This document shows positions 1 through 8,644 of a DNA stretch of 64,000 nucleotides, one piece after another. This stretch comes from Cupriavidus numazuensis (GTDB lineage: Bacteria; Pseudomonadota; Gammaproteobacteria; Burkholderiales; Burkholderiaceae): positions 1 to 64,000 of the forward strand of contig NZ_CAJPVI010000023.1 of the NCBI RefSeq assembly GCF_905397435.1, written 5' to 3'. A program made the translations under genes and the position numbers. The notes below the pieces were generated by a model. The model ran no database searches. It was not told where the DNA came from and was given only the letters and a program-made list of their open reading frames with translations. The first letter of the stretch is position 1, and each line of letters opens with the position of its first letter.

Positions 1-342
1 CCAGATCTACAACTGAATTGCCGGTGCCTTCTGCTTAGTGGGCCGGGGCGCGTTCATTCCATCTTTTTGTCGCTCGGACAAAAAGTGACTCGCCGGCTAC
101 GCCGGCGAAACAGCCGCGCCAGCCAAGCACGCCACCCCCGCAATTGGTCGAAGAACCTTCTTGCTTGGTGGCCCACTGTCGTCCGGCGTTCTCGGCCCAG
201 TGACTCGAAATTCAAATTAATTGAACAACTCATCCTAAGCGCATCCCGGAACGACCTCAATCTCCGCTCTATAGTTGCTTACAAGAACGCTACGCCTGAA
301 ACGGAAGATGTTCTGAAAAATTCAACCATACCGGAGACCATC
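1..342. other. Intergenic left edge of window
   Basis: No convincing gene is seen before position 343. The stretch holds one copy of the dispersed double-hairpin repeat (63-108). The part after about 200 is more A+T rich than the surrounding genes and probably carries the promoter of the small secreted protein that starts at 343. An open frame running through here in phase with that protein has no good start and contains the repeat, so it was not called. Confidence 0.5.
63..108. repeat. Dispersed double-hairpin repeat, copy A
   Basis: Two adjacent hairpins. The first is CTTTTTGTC (63-71), loop GCTCG (72-76), GACAAAAAG (77-85). The second is TCGCCGGC (90-97), loop TAC (98-100), GCCGGCGA (101-108). 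The same two-hairpin design, with the same loop bases, recurs at 61764-61815 (opposite orientation) and 62389-62436. It lies between genes and resembles a REP-type palindromic unit. Confidence 0.8.
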
Positions 343-594
343 ATGTCGAGCACCACCACCGTCCGCATCGTCGCTTCCGCCCTGCTGCTGTCGCTTGCCG
401 CGGCAGTCGGTGTCGCCCGTGCCGCTACGCCACCGAGCACCCACGCTGGCGACCGCTATGGCTATGAATACCGCGTGCGCAATGCCGACCCGTACAGCGA
501 CGGCGCCCGCTTCGTGGCCGACACGCACGCCGGTGACCGCTATGGTTACAAGTTCCGAAGCTTCGACCCGTACAACGATGGCGCGCACGCCTGA
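343..594 (+). CDS. Small secreted tandem-repeat protein
   Basis: An 83-residue protein of unknown function. Residues 1 to about 27 form a clear Sec signal peptide (hydrophobic core LLLSLAAAVGV, cleavage after ARA), so the mature part of about 55 residues should be periplasmic or secreted. The mature part is two imperfect copies of a unit with HAGDRYGY followed by DPYxDGA. The ATG at 343 has GGAG about seven bases upstream. The DPYSxGAR and FDPYxxGA motifs are shared with the secreted protein at 46304-46675 at the other end of the stress-gene region, so the two look like one small family. No catalytic residues are evident; a structural or stress role is a guess. Confidence 0.75.
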   Translation: MSSTTTVRIVASALLLSLAAAVGVARAATPPSTHAGDRYGYEYRVRNADPYSDGARFVADTHAGDRYGYKFRSFDPYNDGAHA

Positions 595-631
595 AGGGCG
601 CTGCGTCAATCAAGACGAAACTGGAGCAGCC

Positions 632-733
632 ATGACGCTTCGCGACAATGCACTGATCCTGGCCGGCTGGGTCACACTTTGCCTGGCCAGTGGCCTGCTG
701 ATGAAGCTGGCGGCTCAGGCATTCTCGGCCTGA
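632..733 (+). CDS. 33-residue single-pass membrane protein
   Basis: A very short frame beginning at an ATG with GGAG seven bases upstream. After a short charged start (TLRDN) nearly the whole protein is one hydrophobic helix (ALILAGWVTLCLASGLLM), followed by a few polar residues. It lies 37 bp after the stop of the small secreted protein on the same strand and could be co-transcribed with it. Function unknown. A protein this short could be a chance frame, but the ribosome-binding site and helix make translation plausible. Confidence 0.5.
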   Translation: MTLRDNALILAGWVTLCLASGLLMKLAAQAFSA

Positions 734-740
734 GCCGGGA

Positions 741-1208
741 TCAAGCCGAACGCTTCTGCTGCACAGCGCGCCGCAGCGCGGGAATCACTGAGCCTTCCAG
801 TGCTGCCACGCCGTCGCCCTGCGCCCACACTTCCGTATCGACGATGCCGGCAAAGAACGGCGTACCGCGGTTTTGAAGCACGGCGGCGCCATCGCGTTGT
901 TCGGTGGCAATCCACTTGAGGTGATCGGGCAACTGCGACGCCGATACTGTGGCCTTGCCGCTACCCATGCTGAGCTTCAGGTAGTCGACCTCACCGAATT
1001 CGGGAAACGACGTCGCCATGCGATGCATGCGCCCGAAGTACTCGGCTTCGTAACCCCGGCACGGGACGCAAGTGGCCTGGCCGAGATAGAGCAGCGTTAT
1101 GCGGGAGTCGCGAGCAGCGTGATAGCGCTCCCCAGATGCCGGCTGTGCTTTCACGCGACCGGCGAAACCGAGGGCCGTTGCCAGCAGCAAGAAGGTTCTT
1201 CGATCCAT
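741..1208 (-). CDS. Secreted thioredoxin-fold protein (CVPC)
   Basis: A 155-residue thioredoxin-like protein. The start at 1208 is chosen over the longer frame because it has GGGAG eight bases upstream and begins directly with a signal peptide (MDRRTFLLL, cleavage after VKA near residue 21). The redox motif is C47-V-P-C50, and the GTP tripeptide in the later NRGTPFF segment fits the cis-proline loop of the fold. It should work in the periplasm as a thiol oxidoreductase or thiol-based scavenging protein; the substrate is unknown. The CVPC dipeptide differs from DsbA (CPHC) and from thioredoxin (CGPC), so it should not be named as either. It ends eight bases from the convergent small membrane gene. 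Confidence 0.8.
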   Translation of the reverse strand: MDRRTFLLLATALGFAGRVKAQPASGERYHAARDSRITLLYLGQATCVPCRGYEAEYFGRMHRMATSFPEFGEVDYLKLSMGSGKATVSASQLPDHLKWIATEQRDGAAVLQNRGTPFFAGIVDTEVWAQGDGVAALEGSVIPALRRAVQQKRSA

Positions 1209-1403
1209 GTTCAGGGCTCCCGACAACCGGTACTTCATGCAGTATGTGCTACCGGGCCGCAAGCGACATCATCAAATCCGAGTACGTGCGCAATCGTTGC
1301 GATTTGATTTGCGGCAAGTGATGGAGAGAGCGGCAGCGCCATACTGACAAGCGTCAACCTTCAACACCTCGTCACATCGGCGCAAAGTACCGCCCGCGTC
1401 ACC

Positions 1404-1607
1404 ATGGCAAAGAAATTCCCCCTGCATCCCAGCCACCCTGAGCGCATCTGCTGGGGCTGCGACAAGTATTGCCCGAAGGAATCTATGGGCTGCGGCAACG
1501 GATCCAGCCGCACGCAACATCCTGCTGAACTGCTCGGCGACGACTGGATGGAGTTCGGCGACTGGGGCCTCGAGCCCGATCGCGAAACGAGCTCATCCAC
1601 GCACTGA
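1404..1607 (+). CDS. DUF3079 family protein
   Basis: A 67-residue cytoplasmic protein recognised as DUF3079 from the start MAKKFPLHP, the cysteine cluster ICWGCDKYCPKESMGCGNG and the segment TQHPAELLGDDW. The four cysteines (CxxC, then CP and CG) could bind a metal or an Fe-S centre, but this is inference; the family has no assigned role. The length matches the family. It sits alone on the plus strand, convergent with the envelope operon that ends at 1645. Confidence 0.85.
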   Translation: MAKKFPLHPSHPERICWGCDKYCPKESMGCGNGSSRTQHPAELLGDDWMEFGDWGLEPDRETSSSTH

Positions 1608-1644
1608 TCTGGCGATCGGCGTGCCACACGACAGCGCTGCCACT

Positions 1645-2457
1645 TCAGCGTGCCAGCGCTTCCGCGAGGCGAGCCAATATTTGCCCCGCCAATACACTGC
1701 CTGGCGCCGCCACAGCCTGCACGGCGCGATAGCCGCCCTGCGGGTCGGCGACATAGCGTACGGGCGTGCTGGCGCTGCGAGCCACGGCGGCAATGTCCAC
1801 TGTCAGCGATGACAGGATTGCGCCATCGGTCAGACGCAGCGCGGATACCTGGAACACGGCGTCTGCGGCTGTCGGCGTACCACGAATGCGCTGCACCGTG
1901 AGCAGGCATTGCGCGTGCTCGCGAAGCGCCTGCATTTCCAGTTGCTGCGCGGTCAGTGCGCCGGCCTGCGCAACATCGCGCATCGACGGTGTCGCCACAT
2001 TGCGCAGAATGACTTCACTGTCGACCAGCCGCATGCCCGCGTCGGCGAGCGCCTTGAGGAAGTCGCCGCGTACCAATGCGTCTGCGCGGTCAGCCGGCAT
2101 GGCGCGCGAAGCCGGCGGTTGCAGGGATTCGGTCGTGACACGTGTCGCGCCAGCGTTGCCCTGGCGATGCGTGGAGTCGGCAGTTTCGATCGTTGTGCGC
2201 GTCGCACGTCCGCTGCTCAGTGTGTCGCCCAGCTCCTGATCCCACAGGACGACAAAGCGAGGGGATCCGGCGCGTGCATAGACATTGCGAAAGGCCGCCG
2301 CGCCACTATCGCGTTGTGCGCTCGGCGGCGTCGCTGGCTGCAGCACTGTCGTGCCGTCATTGCGGAATGCGCTTTCCGGAACCATCGTTTGCGCGCCCAG
2401 CGGAGCGGCGCTCGCGATCAGGCATCCACTCAGGACGCCGAACAAGACACCGTGCAT
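1645..2457 (-). CDS. Exported protein, last gene of LpoB-like operon
   Basis: A 270-residue protein of unknown function. The start at 2457 is preferred because the signal peptide (MHGVLFGVLSGCLIAS, probable cleavage after LGAQ or nearby) begins there and it lies only five bases after the stop of the LpoB-like gene. The mature part has a low-complexity linker, a segment FVVLWDQELGD that looks like the first strand of a CsgG/LpoB-like fold, and a C-terminal alanine-rich helix. It is probably periplasmic and may act with the lipoproteins encoded just upstream. It could be a divergent relative of the LpoB/CsgG superfamily; that is only a suggestion. Confidence 0.7.
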   Translation of the reverse strand: MHGVLFGVLSGCLIASAAPLGAQTMVPESAFRNDGTTVLQPATPPSAQRDSGAAAFRNVYARAGSPRFVVLWDQELGDTLSSGRATRTTIETADSTHRQGNAGATRVTTESLQPPASRAMPADRADALVRGDFLKALADAGMRLVDSEVILRNVATPSMRDVAQAGALTAQQLEMQALREHAQCLLTVQRIRGTPTAADAVFQVSALRLTDGAILSSLTVDIAAVARSASTPVRYVADPQGGYRAVQAVAAPGSVLAGQILARLAEALAR

Positions 2458-2462
2458 GGCAC

Positions 2463-3089
2463 TCACCGGTAGACGATGTCGTCGGTCGCCGCGCGGCTGA
2501 ACTCGTACAGCCCGCTCCATACGAGTTCGCCGGATTCGAGGTCCGTGAGTTCAAAAGCGATCTGCGTGTAGCGCTGCATCATGCCGGTTTGCGCGCTGCG
2601 GCTGTCCAGGGAACCGATACGCCCCGATAGGCGGTAATCGGCCCCGAGGGTGGCCTTGGTCATGCCTGTGGTGCCGGTATCCGTGACGCCGGCGCGCTTG
2701 AGCGCACGTTCTTGTTCCACCATTGCGCTCTGCGCACGGTTGACGAATTGCATACGCGAGCGTGCAGCGCGATTCAGGTTGACGAGCAGCCGCTGCGTGA
2801 TCAGGTTGCGGTTGATGGGCTGCGAACTCTCATTGACGAAGTACGCGCTGTCGATGATGACGCGTGGACGTTTCGCGCTATTGGCAAACGCCGGATCGGC
2901 GAGAATATCGCGCATCATCTGGTCAGTTACCGCCACGATATCCTGGCCCTCGATGCCCACGCCCGATACCGGCCCCTTGCGCGTGAGATCCACATCGATG
3001 GCCGGTACACCGGCACCTTGCATCGCACATCCGGCGACGAGAAGGGGCAGCGCAGCGGCGGCAAAAGCATGGCGAAGGCGTGGGCTCAT
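2463..3089 (-). CDS. LpoB-like outer-membrane lipoprotein
   Basis: A 208-residue lipoprotein. The start at 3089 gives a signal peptide ending in the lipobox LVAGC with Cys21 as the lipidated residue; there is no Asp at +2, so outer-membrane sorting is expected. The domain after residue 40 resembles the penicillin-binding-protein activator LpoB family: a TDQMMRDIL helix, RVIIDSAYFVNES, then YRLSGRIGSLDS and the ending FELTDLESGELVWSGLYEF. LpoB proteins activate PBP1b in enterobacteria; here an envelope role is inferred from fold only. It is third in a tightly packed four-gene operon, next to a COG3014-like protein, a pairing I recall from other proteobacteria. Confidence 0.8.
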   Translation of the reverse strand: MSPRLRHAFAAAALPLLVAGCAMQGAGVPAIDVDLTRKGPVSGVGIEGQDIVAVTDQMMRDILADPAFANSAKRPRVIIDSAYFVNESSQPINRNLITQRLLVNLNRAARSRMQFVNRAQSAMVEQERALKRAGVTDTGTTGMTKATLGADYRLSGRIGSLDSRSAQTGMMQRYTQIAFELTDLESGELVWSGLYEFSRAATDDIVYR

Positions 3090-3109
3090 GGTCTGTTTTT
3101 GTCTTGATA

Positions 3110-4489
3110 TCAGAACGACGAGCGGATCTGCTCGCGGAACACGGTGTTGGCTTGGGCCCGGCCAGATTCGACCGGCTCGGCAGGCCATGGCGATGGATTG
3201 GCGACTCCGCCCTCCTCGGCTGCCAGTGCGGACAATTCGCGGCTCCACGCAAACGAGCACTTGCCCTGCTTGCCGCTGAGCATCGGCGCCCGCGCGGTGG
3301 CATTGCCCACCGTGGCAAAGCGGATATTGCCGTCCGGTACTGACTGCGCAAGTCCCTGCACGTAGATCTTCTTCGGCAGCGATGCCCAATAGCGCGTGTC
3401 GGCCTCGGCATTGGTGGCACGCGACAGCGAATCCGCGAACAGCCCGACCATGGATCCGGCGAGGCCGAGCGAGCCGAGGCTGCGTGCCACCGACGCGTTG
3501 TCCTTGCCCACATTGGACAAGGCAGCATAGACCGCGCCCTGCGAGAGCGCGCCGGCCACATCGGCGACTGCCGCGGTGTTCTGCTTGAACAGCGCCTTGC
3601 CGTCGAGAATGCCCTGGATGGGCCTGCCGCCGCGCGTCATGGCCACCCAGTCGATGTTGGCCGCCACGTCCGCGGCGACGGGTGCCGGCGAGGTGCCCTG
3701 ATAGCTCACGCGCGGCTGCCCGCTGACATCGGGTTCCGGCAGAAAGCCCAGCACGCTCTTGGTCTCGCCCAGCGTGACCTTCTCGGGCCCGAGTCCGATC
3801 TCGTAGATGGTCAGGTGCGCTGGGAACTGCGTGCCGATGGTGCGGAAGAACGGATCCGGCGCGCCCTTCATGGCGCCTGCGGCCAGTTCCGTGGCCCTGC
3901 GGCTGTCGCCGTCGCAGTGAGATGCCCAGGCCGCCAGCCAGCGCATCAGCGCAAAACTGTTGGCGTCGTACTTCTCGTACTGCCCGAAGGCATTCTGTAT
4001 ATCCGCCTGCAGGAAGGCCGCACGGGCATTCTGGTAGTCTCCCGCGCGCAGGTACAGCAGCCCGCGGTAGTAGAAGCTCATCGCGCGTTCATAGGGCTCG
4101 CCCTTCCAGTCCTTCACGCTTTCGGAGGACCACAGCGACCGTGCCTTCTCTGCATTGGGGTCGTCGGCATAGATGCGCAGGATGCGTTCGTTCGCCATGT
4201 CCAGCGCGCGTTCGGCCAGGTCATAGCGCTTCACCTCGATGGCGGCCAGCGACAGCAGGTCGAGGTTCAGCACCGCATTCCACTCGCCTTCCATGTAAAG
4301 CGTATGCAGGAAGCGCCGGAGCGCTTCGGGCTTGTCCTGCACGAACTTGTCGGCTTCAGGCACCAGCCGCTTTTCGTCGTTGTCGAACCAGGCCGAGCCC
4401 GCGTTCGTCGACCAGGCCAGCGCTACACCCGCCACCAGCGGCAGCAGTCGTGCCAGCCTGCCCTTGCGGGAAGGATTGCATGGACGCAT
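3110..4489 (-). CDS. COG3014-like exported TPR-type protein
   Basis: A 459-residue protein with a signal peptide (LARLLPLVAGVALAW core). The middle region has tetratricopeptide-like helices, including RAMSFYYRGLLYLRAGDYQ at about residues 135-155, a hallmark of the uncharacterised COG3014 family. The rest is a mixed C-terminal domain with a glycine/serine-rich segment (SVARSLGSLGLAGSMVG) and several Trp residues. It starts seven bases after the upstream lipoprotein stop and ends 20 bases before the LpoB-like gene, so the four genes should be one transcript. A role in envelope or lipoprotein assembly is inferred from neighbours; no enzyme motif is visible. Confidence 0.75.
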   Translation of the reverse strand: MRPCNPSRKGRLARLLPLVAGVALAWSTNAGSAWFDNDEKRLVPEADKFVQDKPEALRRFLHTLYMEGEWNAVLNLDLLSLAAIEVKRYDLAERALDMANERILRIYADDPNAEKARSLWSSESVKDWKGEPYERAMSFYYRGLLYLRAGDYQNARAAFLQADIQNAFGQYEKYDANSFALMRWLAAWASHCDGDSRRATELAAGAMKGAPDPFFRTIGTQFPAHLTIYEIGLGPEKVTLGETKSVLGFLPEPDVSGQPRVSYQGTSPAPVAADVAANIDWVAMTRGGRPIQGILDGKALFKQNTAAVADVAGALSQGAVYAALSNVGKDNASVARSLGSLGLAGSMVGLFADSLSRATNAEADTRYWASLPKKIYVQGLAQSVPDGNIRFATVGNATARAPMLSGKQGKCSFAWSRELSALAAEEGGVANPSPWPAEPVESGRAQANTVFREQIRSSF

Positions 4490-4496
4490 AACGGGC

Positions 4497-5288
4497 TCAG
4501 CGCTGACGGTATTGCAGCGGCGTGGCGGTCTCGCGCAGCTCGGCCAGTTCTTCGGCGGTCGGCGGAATGTACTTGACCTTCATCTCGAAGCCGACGGCCT
4601 GGCCCGGCTCCAGTACCAGGCGCTGCATCGTGTACTTGTGCAACTGGTCGAGCATGGCGTGGGTCATCGGCACCTTCTCGTCCGACTTGGCATAGTCGTC
4701 CATGGCGAACGTCACGTACTGCACGATGGGCACCACGGACAGGAAGGCCTTCACGCCCTTCTGGCTGACCAGTTTGGTCGCGTCGCTGGCGGACACGAAC
4801 TGCAGCTCGGGCGGCATCAGGTCGTAGATGGTCAGGTCGCCTCGGAATGGCTTCTCGCCCCGGTTGATGGCGATCATGCGGATGGTTCGGTCGAACTTGT
4901 TCGGATCCGGGTCGTCCTGCTTGATGTAGATATTTGTACGGATCATGCCCTTCGACATCTCTGCCTTCAGCAGTTCAAGGTTGGGCATGTCCTTGCGGTT
5001 GACCGACAAGGTCTTCTCGCGCTTCTCCAGTTCGGCCGTGGTGGTGAAGGAGTCCTCGAACAGCGTGTAAGTCAGCGGCGTCGATGCGAACACTGCCTTC
5101 ATATTGCCCGGCGACACCGCAACCGTGTCGCCGTAGCCGACCGCCTTGAGGTCTGGCTTGCCCGTAATGTCGGTGCGTACGGCCGGCGAAGCGTCGCCGC
5201 CGGTGCGGGTCTCGCGCAGCGCCATCGGCGTGCCGCAGCCCGCGAGCGTGCTGGCAACGAGCGTTGCCAGAAGCATGCGTTGGATCAT
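4497..5288 (-). CDS. Lipoprotein, first gene of LpoB-like operon
   Basis: A 263-residue lipoprotein with lipobox TLAGC and Cys18. AGAGGG lies five bases before the ATG at 5288. The mature part contains a beta-rich segment DLTIYDLMPPELQFVSAS that resembles the DUF11-type repeats of surface proteins, followed by a Met-rich acidic helix region and a short beta ending (FEMKVKYIPPTAEEL). I do not recognise the family. As first gene of the four-gene minus-strand operon (5288 to 1645) it is probably outer-membrane anchored and acts with the LpoB-like and COG3014-like products. Confidence 0.7.
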   Translation of the reverse strand: MIQRMLLATLVASTLAGCGTPMALRETRTGGDASPAVRTDITGKPDLKAVGYGDTVAVSPGNMKAVFASTPLTYTLFEDSFTTTAELEKREKTLSVNRKDMPNLELLKAEMSKGMIRTNIYIKQDDPDPNKFDRTIRMIAINRGEKPFRGDLTIYDLMPPELQFVSASDATKLVSQKGVKAFLSVVPIVQYVTFAMDDYAKSDEKVPMTHAMLDQLHKYTMQRLVLEPGQAVGFEMKVKYIPPTAEELAELRETATPLQYRQR

Positions 5289-5326
5289 GTAACCCTCTAC
5301 CCGTTTTTTGTTGTGGTCTGATATCG

Positions 5327-5350
5327 GCGCACTAGCGCACTAGCGCACTA
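5327..5350. repeat. Three tandem copies of GCGCACTA
   Basis: The octamer GCGCACTA is repeated three times without gaps at 5327-5350, directly followed by G. It lies about 40 bases upstream of the first gene of the LpoB-like operon and 237 bases upstream of gabD, inside the divergent promoter region. It may be a slippage tract or a regulator site. Confidence 0.8.
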
Positions 5351-5586
5351 GACTGGCGTGTTCCGTGCTTGAACCATGCACGGGAACATTTTTCGGCGGG
5401 ATTCTAGCGACCGCACCGGCTCGCCGCATCATCAGAATTGATAACGTCCTGCGGCGATCAACCAGGCATCGCCCGTGCATGCGCCGGGCATGTCACATCC
5501 GGCTCCCGTCGGGTTATTCGGTGGCGATTACAATGCTTTGATCGCGCCATCCCCTTTCCGGCAGTTTTTTCAATGGACGAACGACC

Positions 5587-7035
5587 ATGCTGAAGCTCGA
5601 AGACTCCTCCCTGCTGCGCCAGCAGTGCTATATCGACGGACGCTGGATCGACGGCGAACGCCGCATCGACGTGACCAACCCGGCCACGGGCGAAGTTGTG
5701 GCCCAGGTGCCGCAGTTCGGCGCCGAGGAAACCCGCCACGCGATCGAGGCCGCCAACCGCGCGCTGCCGGCGTGGCGCGCACGGCTGGCCAAGGAACGCT
5801 CGGCGCTGCTGCGCAAGTGGTTCGATCTGATCCTGGCCAACCAGGACGACCTGGCCCGCATCATGACCGCCGAGCAGGGCAAGCCGTTTGCCGAGGCCAA
5901 GGGCGAGATTGCTTACGCGGCCTCATTCATCGAGTGGTTTGCCGAGGAAGGCAAGCGCGTCTACGGCGAAACGATCCCTGCGCCGGTCAGCAACCAGCGC
6001 ATCGTCGTCACCAAGGAACCGGTAGGCGTTTGCGCAGCCATTACGCCGTGGAACTTCCCGGCGGCGATGATTACCCGCAAGGCCGGTCCGGCGCTGGCGG
6101 CGGGATGCACCATGGTGGTCAAGCCCGCCTCGCAAACGCCGCTGACGGCATTGGCATTGGCGGTTCTCGCGGAGCGCGCAGGTATCCCTGCCGGTGTGTT
6201 GTCGGTGGTGACGGGTTCGGCGGGTGCTATCGGTGGCGAACTCAGCAGCAATCCGCTGGTGCGCAAGCTGACGTTCACGGGCTCCACCGAAGTCGGCCGC
6301 GTGCTGATGGCCCAGACCGCATCGACGATCAAGAAGGTGTCGATGGAACTCGGCGGCAACGCGCCGTTCATCGTGTTCGACGATGCCGACCTTGACGCCG
6401 CGGTGGAAGGCGCGATCATCTCCAAGTACCGCAACGCGGGCCAGACCTGTGTCTGCGCGAACCGGATCTATGTGCAGGACAAGGTCTACGACGCGTTTGC
6501 GGAAAAGCTCGTGGCCGCCGTATCGCAGCTCAAAGTCGGCAACGGCATGGATGACGGCGTGCGCATTGGCCCGCTGATCGACGAGAAGGCCGTGGCCAAG
6601 GTCGAAGAGCATATTGCCGATGCGCTGGGCAAGGGAGCGCGCGTGCTCGAAGGCGGGCATAGGCACGGGCTTGGGCACACCTTCTTCCAGCCGACGGTGC
6701 TGGCCGATGTCGCGCCCGGCATGCTGGTCGCACGCGAGGAGACCTTCGGGCCTCTCGCGCCGCTGTTCCGTTTCAAGACCGAGGACGATGTCGTGGCCAT
6801 GGCCAATGACACCGAATTCGGCCTGGCGAGCTACTTCTATGCGCGCGATCTCGGCCGTGTCTGGCGCGTGTCGGAACGGCTCGAGTACGGCATGGTGGGC
6901 GTGAACACCGGGCTGATCTCGAACGAGGTCGCGCCGTTCGGCGGCGTAAAGCAATCGGGCGTCGGCCGCGAAGGCTCGCACTACGGCATCGAGGACTACC
7001 TGGTGATCAAGTACACCTGCATGGCGGGCATCTGA
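5587..7035 (+). CDS. gabD: Succinate-semialdehyde dehydrogenase
   Basis: A 482-residue aldehyde dehydrogenase, the usual length for GabD. It should oxidise succinate semialdehyde to succinate with NAD(P)+, the last step of the GABA shunt. Visible motifs are PWNFPAAMITRK (substrate and cofactor entry), FTGSTEVGR (dinucleotide binding), Glu254 in MELGGN as general base and Cys288 in GQTCVC as nucleophile. The paired cysteine (C288-V-C290) is typical of GabD-type enzymes. The start at 5587 follows a weak GGA. No transaminase or GABA permease lies nearby, so it is a single-gene unit; glutarate or other semialdehydes are alternative substrates. Confidence 0.93.
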   Translation: MLKLEDSSLLRQQCYIDGRWIDGERRIDVTNPATGEVVAQVPQFGAEETRHAIEAANRALPAWRARLAKERSALLRKWFDLILANQDDLARIMTAEQGKPFAEAKGEIAYAASFIEWFAEEGKRVYGETIPAPVSNQRIVVTKEPVGVCAAITPWNFPAAMITRKAGPALAAGCTMVVKPASQTPLTALALAVLAERAGIPAGVLSVVTGSAGAIGGELSSNPLVRKLTFTGSTEVGRVLMAQTASTIKKVSMELGGNAPFIVFDDADLDAAVEGAIISKYRNAGQTCVCANRIYVQDKVYDAFAEKLVAAVSQLKVGNGMDDGVRIGPLIDEKAVAKVEEHIADALGKGARVLEGGHRHGLGHTFFQPTVLADVAPGMLVAREETFGPLAPLFRFKTEDDVVAMANDTEFGLASYFYARDLGRVWRVSERLEYGMVGVNTGLISNEVAPFGGVKQSGVGREGSHYGIEDYLVIKYTCMAGI

Positions 7036-7056
7036 GCGCAGCCCGCCTGCCGGTGT

Positions 7057-7926
7057 TCAGCGTTTGCCGTTTGCGTAGGCCGCGCGGCTGGTGAGGTCAG
7101 ACCAGTCGCCGGCGTCGGTCCGGCAGGCCTTGCGGAATTGCTCGAGCTGGTCGTGGAAGCGGCGCATCAGCTCGAACTGGTAGCTCGCATTCGCAAAGCT
7201 GAAATGGGTACTGAACTCATAGAGCGCTCCCTCCGCCGCATGGGACAGCCGCTCCAGCCGCTGCGCGAGCGCCCGCCCTTCTACACTGCGGTGCCGCCGC
7301 AGCCGCCAGCTCAGCGCCTCCTGGCCGTCTTCGAGCAGGCTCTGGTCGAGATAGCCCAGGCGGCCGACTGCCGCGCGCGCCGCGTACATGGCGGACAGGT
7401 AAGCACAGACCGCCGACAAGCGCTGGTTCATCTCGCCGCCACGGTGCAGCATGTCCCGCGCGTACGCCCGGAAGCGGTCGGCAATGCCAGGGTCGGCCTC
7501 TGCCGTGGCCGGTTGCACATACTCGGCCAGCGGGCGGATGCCCAGCGACAGCCCCGGCGGCAACACGCTGGTGATGCGCTCGGCCAAGCCGTCCTGCAAC
7601 GTGCCGTCCAGCTCGCAGCAGGTGCGGCAGTCCGCATCGATGTAGAAATCAAGGCTCGCCCAGCGTCCCGGCCCAATGGTCACCACTGCGCGCGCGGGCG
7701 GCTGCCCTGCGCCTTCGAGCACCTGCAGGCCGACACGCACGCAGCGCCCGCGTTCTTCGTCGCCGCCGAGCGCGTTGATGATGTCGCGCGGCTTCATGGC
7801 GCCAGTGAACTCGGTGCGCGCCAGGGGCCGCATCATCGGTCCGAGCCTGTCCCATGCACCGGCTCGCGTGGGCGAGAGCAGTGCGTCGGCGCAAGGGGTC
7901 GGGATTGGGGTTCCATTGACTGTCAT
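7057..7926 (-). CDS. Unknown protein downstream of flhDC
   Basis: A 289-residue soluble protein I do not recognise. The longest frame reaches further upstream, but the ATG at 7926 has GGAGG seven bases before it and is preferred. It has no signal peptide or membrane helix. Visible features are a cysteine pair in DADCRTCCELDG near residue 100, and a long helical C-terminal half rich in Arg, Leu and Tyr. It lies 91 bases after flhC on the same strand, so it may be co-transcribed and related to motility or to oxygen response, but this is context only. It converges with gabD with a 21-base gap. Confidence 0.65.
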   Translation of the reverse strand: MTVNGTPIPTPCADALLSPTRAGAWDRLGPMMRPLARTEFTGAMKPRDIINALGGDEERGRCVRVGLQVLEGAGQPPARAVVTIGPGRWASLDFYIDADCRTCCELDGTLQDGLAERITSVLPPGLSLGIRPLAEYVQPATAEADPGIADRFRAYARDMLHRGGEMNQRLSAVCAYLSAMYAARAAVGRLGYLDQSLLEDGQEALSWRLRRHRSVEGRALAQRLERLSHAAEGALYEFSTHFSFANASYQFELMRRFHDQLEQFRKACRTDAGDWSDLTSRAAYANGKR

Positions 7927-8017
7927 AGAGCCTCCGGGGTCAGTTGTGCGGCCCGGGCTGCCGGGCGTGTATCGAGTGACTGCCTGGCACGCGGGAATCG
8001 CGATGGCACGACGGCCC

Positions 8018-8644
8018 TCATAGCGCAGGCACCATCCCGAACCCCGGCATGGCGACTGGCGCCCGGTTGGGGAGGATGGCCGCAGGCGTGTTGGCGGCGG
8101 CGTCCGGCGTCTCCCGGCGAACGCTGCGGCGCACCCGCGACGGTGGCTGGCATAGCGTGCAGATGAAGGAAGCCAGCGGCTCATGGGCATGCGTCACGAA
8201 CCGTCCGCCACAGCAAGGGCATGTGGACAGCTGCAGCAGCCCGCCTTCACAGAAACGCACCAGGGTCCAGAAGCGCGTGAAGCTGATCAGGCATTCCTCG
8301 TTGTTGGTCTTCATGTGCTCGGCATAGACGCGGTAACTGTTCAGCACGGCGCGGATGCCCGGTAACCCGGCGCGTTGCTGCATGTATTCGTGCACGCTGA
8401 GCAGGTAGGACGCGTGCGCATTGGGCCGCCACGTCACGAACCAGTCGGCGGAGAACGGCAGCATGCCCTTGGGTGGGGACCCGCCCGTCAGTTCCCGGTA
8501 CAGCCGGTACACGCGGCTGCGCGACAGCGCCACCTCGGCTTCCACGACCTGTGGGCGCGCGCCGAGGCCGATCAGCTCGATGGCAAGCTGGGTATCGCTG
8601 GCATCCTGCAGCGCGCTGCGTGCGGTCTGCGCGGTGGTTTTCAT
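8018..8644 (-). CDS. flhC: Flagellar master regulator FlhC
   Basis: A 208-residue FlhC. With FlhD it forms the FlhD4C2 activator of class II flagellar promoters. Recognisable features are the N-terminal helical region (ELIGLGARPQVVEAEVALSR), the segment LPFSADWFV, and a C-terminal four-cysteine zinc site, CPCC followed by CTLC. The start at 8644 overlaps the flhD stop as ATGA, so translation is coupled. A C-terminal tail of about 30 residues after the zinc site is proline- and alanine-rich and longer than in E. coli. No other flagellar gene is present in the window. Confidence 0.95.
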   Translation of the reverse strand: MKTTAQTARSALQDASDTQLAIELIGLGARPQVVEAEVALSRSRVYRLYRELTGGSPPKGMLPFSADWFVTWRPNAHASYLLSVHEYMQQRAGLPGIRAVLNSYRVYAEHMKTNNEECLISFTRFWTLVRFCEGGLLQLSTCPCCGGRFVTHAHEPLASFICTLCQPPSRVRRSVRRETPDAAANTPAAILPNRAPVAMPGFGMVPAL

